DNA of 21,765 nt from UBA11795 sp964652755 (GTDB lineage: Bacteria; Chloroflexota; Dehalococcoidia; Lucifugimonadales; UBA826), in the NCBI GenBank assembly GCA_964652755.1, contig CAZZBP010000031.1, positions 1-21,765 of the forward strand, read 5' to 3'. The notes under the pieces are model-generated. The model saw only the letters and a list, made by a program, of their open reading frames with translations. It did no database searches and was not told the DNA's origin. This document shows, piece by piece, positions 21,724 to 21,765 of the stretch (position 1 is the stretch's first letter; the number at the start of each line of letters is the position of its first letter). The translations under genes and the position numbers were made by a program.

Positions 21724-21765
21724 TGGCTGCCCGGCCAGGATTCGAACCTGGGTCGAAGGATTCAA
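21724..21765 (-). tRNA. tRNA-Gln(TTG), 3' part only
   Basis: Read on the minus strand, the window end starts with TTGAATCC, contains the T arm CCAGG-TTCGAAT-CCTGG, then CCGGGCA, discriminator G and an encoded CCA. The anticodon TTG is followed by AA. The 3' acceptor strand predicts a 5' end TGCCCGG, that is a U1-A72 pair. U1-A72 with discriminator G73 is characteristic of bacterial tRNA-Gln. The D arm and 5' half lie beyond the window. Confidence 0.8.

Noticed and set aside
1..21765. CRISPR array, prophage, insertion sequence or toxin-antitoxin system
   Set aside because: No spaced direct repeats, transposase, integrase or paired small toxin/antitoxin frames could be seen on either strand.

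Overview
The window reads as a stretch of a bacterial chromosome of moderate GC, almost entirely housekeeping genes. It was probably assembled from a metagenome: there are two 10-N scaffold gaps (8930-8939 and 12433-12442). Gene content (rpmH-rnpA-yidD-yidC-jag, rpmE next to a DUF1385/YqhQ gene, several enoyl-CoA hydratase-like genes, a metal-dependent amidohydrolase, an apparent HpcH/HpaI aldolase remnant) fits Chloroflexota, perhaps the SAR202/Dehalococcoidia side. That assignment is an inference from gene families, not from a marker search. TTG and GTG starts are frequent.

Layout. 1-2196 (+): end of a histidine operon, hisA (3' end only), a small class I methyltransferase, hisF and hisIE. 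2193-3975 (-): rplU-rpmA-rpmE, a strong hairpin terminator, then yqhQ. 4050-9275 (-): a transcription/translation operon nusA-ylxR-infB-rbfA-truB, with a recognisable promoter and a leader hairpin before nusA. nusA is split by an in-frame TAG. 9421-11976 (+): modABC molybdate transporter. 12008-13132 (-): amidohydrolase with an assembly gap. 13281-14273 (+): a NUDT6-like Nudix protein and what looks like an aldolase remnant. 14368-18060 (+): rpmH promoter, rpmH, rnpA, yidD, a beta-propeller lipoprotein, yidC and jag, the module normally found near the replication origin; no dnaA is visible. 18100-21708 (+): PfkB-family kinase, AI-2E-type transporter and two tandem enoyl-CoA hydratase-family genes. 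21724-21765 (-): 3' part of a tRNA-Gln.

How the genes work together. HisA, HisF and HisIE cover the middle steps of histidine synthesis. The nusA operon and the L21/L27/L31 and L34 genes serve transcription elongation, initiation and ribosome assembly. RnpA, YidD, YidC and Jag serve tRNA maturation and membrane-protein insertion. ModABC imports molybdate.

I found no CRISPR array, prophage, insertion sequence or clearly undescribed system. The items most worth checking are the amber codon in nusA with the leader hairpin upstream of it, the divergent enoyl-CoA hydratase paralogue lacking one catalytic glutamate, the BamB-like lipoprotein between yidD and yidC, and the 104-nt out-of-frame overlap of yidC and jag. 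No stretch longer than 300 bases lacks a gene.
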